In this document: positions 61,993-64,000 of the stretch, piece by piece
How the letters are laid out: each line of letters opens with the position of its first letter
Position numbering within the stretch: the stretch's first letter is position 1
Assembly: GCF_013114545.1 (NCBI RefSeq)
Contig: NZ_VTXI01000021.1
Span: forward strand, 19,043-83,042
Length of the DNA: 64,000 nucleotides
Origin: Vibrio sp. RE86
GTDB taxonomy: Bacteria > Pseudomonadota > Gammaproteobacteria > Enterobacterales > Vibrionaceae
Direction of reading: 5' to 3'
Notes under the pieces: model-generated
The model's database searches: none
Seen by the model: only the letters and a program-made list of their open reading frames with translations
Told to the model about the DNA's origin: nothing
Position numbers and translations under genes: made by a program

Positions 61993-62460
61993 CTATTTAA
62001 AGCGTGCTGACGTAATAAACTCACCAAATGTTTCACACCAAATAACGACGGTATTGTAATTAGACACATTGAGTTCAGATGGCAAGTCGACGGTGAAACG
62101 ATCAAATGTTTTTACATCCCCCACTCTTACCATGGCAGATTTGTTCGCGTTAAAGTCTATCTCCGTTTCGACAAATTTTGGAGACAGATACACTTTGTAA
62201 TCTGGGCCAGGTGCGAGTTCACCAACAAACGCAATTTGAGTATCACTGATTGAAATAGAGCCTTCCCCCCAATGAAGGAAGTCACTGTCTTTACGGTCTT
62301 TTTGAAAAGTCCCGGTGTAGATAGCTTGGTTGTTTACCGTTTCCACGGAGTTCATTGAAGGAGAGTCTGGTTGGATAAGGATGGGTAATGCGTAAATACC
62401 GAGCGCAAAACCCACCGCGCCAAACATAAGGTGAGTAAATATAAGAACTAATTTTTTCAT
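61993..62460 (-). CDS. DM13-domain membrane-anchored protein
   Basis: 155 residues. An N-terminal hydrophobic helix (LVLIFTHLMFGAVGFALGIY) serves as uncleaved anchor or signal. The rest is one DM13 domain: AIYTGTFQ..DSDFLHWGEGSISI, FVGELAPGPDYKVYLSP, and the conserved VVIWCETFGEFITSARF with the single Cys. DM13 domains are thought to be cytochrome-like or redox domains based on family studies; function in bacteria is unproven. It lies upstream of the giant gene on the same strand, with 209 bases between, so it is probably independent. Confidence 0.82.
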   Translation of the reverse strand: MKKLVLIFTHLMFGAVGFALGIYALPILIQPDSPSMNSVETVNNQAIYTGTFQKDRKDSDFLHWGEGSISISDTQIAFVGELAPGPDYKVYLSPKFVETEIDFNANKSAMVRVGDVKTFDRFTVDLPSELNVSNYNTVVIWCETFGEFITSARFK

Positions 62461-62538
62461 CTCTACTATCTCAATGAAGTCATGAACACACCTCTAAATG
62501 TACACGATAATCAATGAGATATTAGGCATCAGTTGTTT

Positions 62539-63768
62539 TTATTTATGATTGAGTGCCAATTGTTGTGCCATTGTCACAATTACGTTTACCGCCTGTTCCA
62601 TTCCTTCAACCGATATAAATTCGTGAATACCATGGAAGTTGTAACCTCCAGTGAAAATATTAGGACAAGGCAACCCCATAAATGACAACCTTGCGCCATC
62701 AGTACCGCCACGAATAGGCTTAATCATGGGTTCTACGTCACATTCGATCATCGCTTGTTTGGCAAGCTCAATAATATGCGGGTGCGGTTCAACCATCTCT
62801 TTCATATTAAAGTAGCTGTCTGTCAGCACGAGCTCTGCCCGTCCGTTTTTCAATGAATCATTGAGCTCATCGACTTTCTGCTGCATAAACGCTTTTCGCG
62901 CTTCCAGCCCGTCACGCTCAAAGTCTCGAATAATATAGCCAAGCTCGCTTCGGGCTACCGACATCTCCGCTGATTTTAGATGATAGAAACCTTCGTACCC
63001 TTCGGTCGTTTCAGGCGTTTCATCGGCTGGCATCATCATTTGGAACTGTGCTGCAATGTTGATCGAATTGACCATTTTATCTTTGGCTGTTCCTGGGTGT
63101 ACATTTGTCCCGAAACAGATGACATCTGCGCTCGTCGCATTGAAGTTCTCATACTCAAGTTCGCCTACTGGACCACCATCAATCGTATAAGCCCACTTAG
63201 CGCCGAACTTCTCTACATCAAATAGATTGGCACCACGCCCGATCTCTTCATCCGGTGTAAAGCCAATACAGATATCACCATGAGGTATATCAGGATTAGC
63301 AATAAGATCCGCAACCGCTGAGATAATCTCCGCGATTCCTGCCTTGTTATCAGCACCCAATAAAGTGGTGCCATCCGTCGTAATTAGGTTGTGCCCATGC
63401 AGTTTATGGAGATCAGGATATTGAATCGGCGAAAGTACTTCATCACCTTTACCTAATGCAATATCTCCACCTTGATAATCTTCAATAAACTGAGGTTTCA
63501 CATTTTTTCCTGATGCATCAGGAGCTGTATCCATATGTGCGATAAAGCCAATCGCCGGCACGTCGTAGTCGACATTAGACGGCAATTTCGCCATTAGATA
63601 GCCATTTGCATCAAGGGAAACATCACTCAAGCCAAGAGCAATCAATTCTTGCTGTAGAAACTGTGCAAACGTTAATTGCCCTTCACTACTTGGACAGGCT
63701 GGGTTACTTGGGTTTGATTGGGTGTCAAAAGTCACATAGCGCAGAAAGCGTTGAACGAGTTCATTCAT
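62539..63768 (-). CDS. pepT: Peptidase T (tripeptide aminopeptidase)
   Basis: 409 residues from ATG 63768, close to the 408 of E. coli PepT; an upstream ATG at 63828 adds 20 residues without family support. M20 metallopeptidase removing the N-terminal residue of tripeptides in the cytoplasm, with two zinc ions. Motifs: FIAHMDTAPDASG (first zinc His), TTDGTTLLGADNKAGIAEI (bridging Asp), FTPDEEIGRGA (catalytic Glu pair), YTIDGGPVGELEYENFNA, GTNVHPGTAKDKMVNS, RGGTDGARLSFMGLPCPNIF and NFHGIHEFISV. The likely insertion-sequence end lies about 140 bases upstream. Confidence 0.95.
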   Translation of the reverse strand: MNELVQRFLRYVTFDTQSNPSNPACPSSEGQLTFAQFLQQELIALGLSDVSLDANGYLMAKLPSNVDYDVPAIGFIAHMDTAPDASGKNVKPQFIEDYQGGDIALGKGDEVLSPIQYPDLHKLHGHNLITTDGTTLLGADNKAGIAEIISAVADLIANPDIPHGDICIGFTPDEEIGRGANLFDVEKFGAKWAYTIDGGPVGELEYENFNATSADVICFGTNVHPGTAKDKMVNSINIAAQFQMMMPADETPETTEGYEGFYHLKSAEMSVARSELGYIIRDFERDGLEARKAFMQQKVDELNDSLKNGRAELVLTDSYFNMKEMVEPHPHIIELAKQAMIECDVEPMIKPIRGGTDGARLSFMGLPCPNIFTGGYNFHGIHEFISVEGMEQAVNVIVTMAQQLALNHK

Positions 63769-63906
63769 TATTATTTCTCTTATTTTTCGGTTCTCAATGG
63801 TTCTTCCTCTCGAGAGAGTACGATTCATCCTACGCCGAACAACAAGACAAATGTTGCGGTAAATCAGAGTTTGCGCATCTAAGGTGTACGAGTAGATAGT
63901 AAATTA

Positions 63907-63953
63907 CCACCTTCTAAAGAAGGTGGCTTTGTGTGAGCCCCCTAAAAGGGGGC
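63907..63953 (-). mobile_element. Candidate right end of an IS200/IS605-type element
   Basis: Two hairpins in a row on the minus strand: GCCCCC-TTTTA-GGGGGC (63953-63937) then CCACCTTC-TTTA-GAAGGTGG (63926-63907), followed by TAATTTA. A subterminal stem with a TTTA(G) loop and a short unpaired tail ending TAATTTA is like the right end of many IS200/IS605 elements. They follow directly after a gene stop at 63960. Alternatively they are ordinary terminators. The rest of the element is outside the window. Confidence 0.4.
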
Positions 63954-63959
63954 CTTTGT

Positions 63960-64000
63960 TTAGTCCAACGCTAATTGTTGCTGTTCCACGCGCTCTTTCT
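63960..64000 (-). CDS. C-terminal end of an unidentified gene, possibly tnpB
   Basis: Minus-strand reading gives ...KERVEQQQLALD and a TAA stop at 63962-63960. Only 12 full codons are visible, too few to name the family. Its place right before the paired hairpins would suit a TnpB-type gene, where the guide RNA overlaps the gene end and element end. The assignment is weak. Confidence 0.3.
   Translation of the reverse strand, partial: KERVEQQQLALD

Overview
The window looks like chromosomal DNA of a marine Vibrio, probably the secondary chromosome. This rests on recognisable gene families: a TorS/TorT pair, an acetate kinase not linked to pta, inosine-guanosine kinase, CreA, a Lon-like AAA protease beside a YejF-type ATPase, lldP-lldD with a divergent LysR regulator, ACR3, and peptidase T. 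Species cannot be fixed from what I can see. No rRNA, tRNA or CRISPR was seen.

Layout. (1) Positions 1-5533 hold one tightly packed minus-strand operon. It starts with a WYL-domain regulator, followed by a glycine-zipper membrane protein, an HNH-like membrane protein interrupted by an in-frame TGA, a YkgJ-type cysteine-cluster protein, an unknown protein, two small membrane proteins and a DUF726-like hydrolase cut by the window edge. The make-up and the overlapping starts and stops resemble a phage-defence or conflict island, and this is my main candidate for an undescribed system. (2) 5.8-17.6 kb: ackA, a GGDEF-EAL protein, a Fur-box-bearing TonB receptor with a divergent AraC regulator, cueR, an acetyltransferase, torS and torT, then mgsA. 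(3) 17.7-31.4 kb: an RND efflux pair behind a palindromic operator, a small zinc-ribbon protein, a HAD phosphatase, creA, gsk, a Lon-like protease, a helical-repeat protein plus yejF behind a possible Fur box, and a PilZ/YcgR-like protein. (4) 31.4-38.1 kb: LysR regulator, lldP-lldD, a PhzF-like enzyme, a lipoprotein and a lipase-like hydrolase, with several long intergenic hairpins. (5) 38.2-46.2 kb: an M16 protease lipoprotein, an arsR-acr3 arsenite module with twin operators, a PTS EIIC-EAL fusion, a GFA enzyme and a MscS-like channel. (6) 46.2-61.8 kb: a three-gene operon encoding a 3687-residue secreted repeat protein, a large outer-membrane beta-barrel and a lipoprotein with two OmpA domains. 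It reads like a dedicated cell-surface fibre or adhesin with its anchor, and is the second main candidate. (7) 62-64 kb: a DM13 protein, pepT, and what looks like the right end of an IS200/IS605-type element with the last codons of a gene.

Working together: c-di-GMP enzymes and a PilZ effector recur across the window (GGDEF-EAL at 7.3 kb, PilZ at 30.7 kb, EIIC-EAL at 42.7 kb), and the surface operon would be a natural target of such control, but that link is inference only. Start codons were often moved inward to a better ribosome-binding site; this is stated entry by entry.
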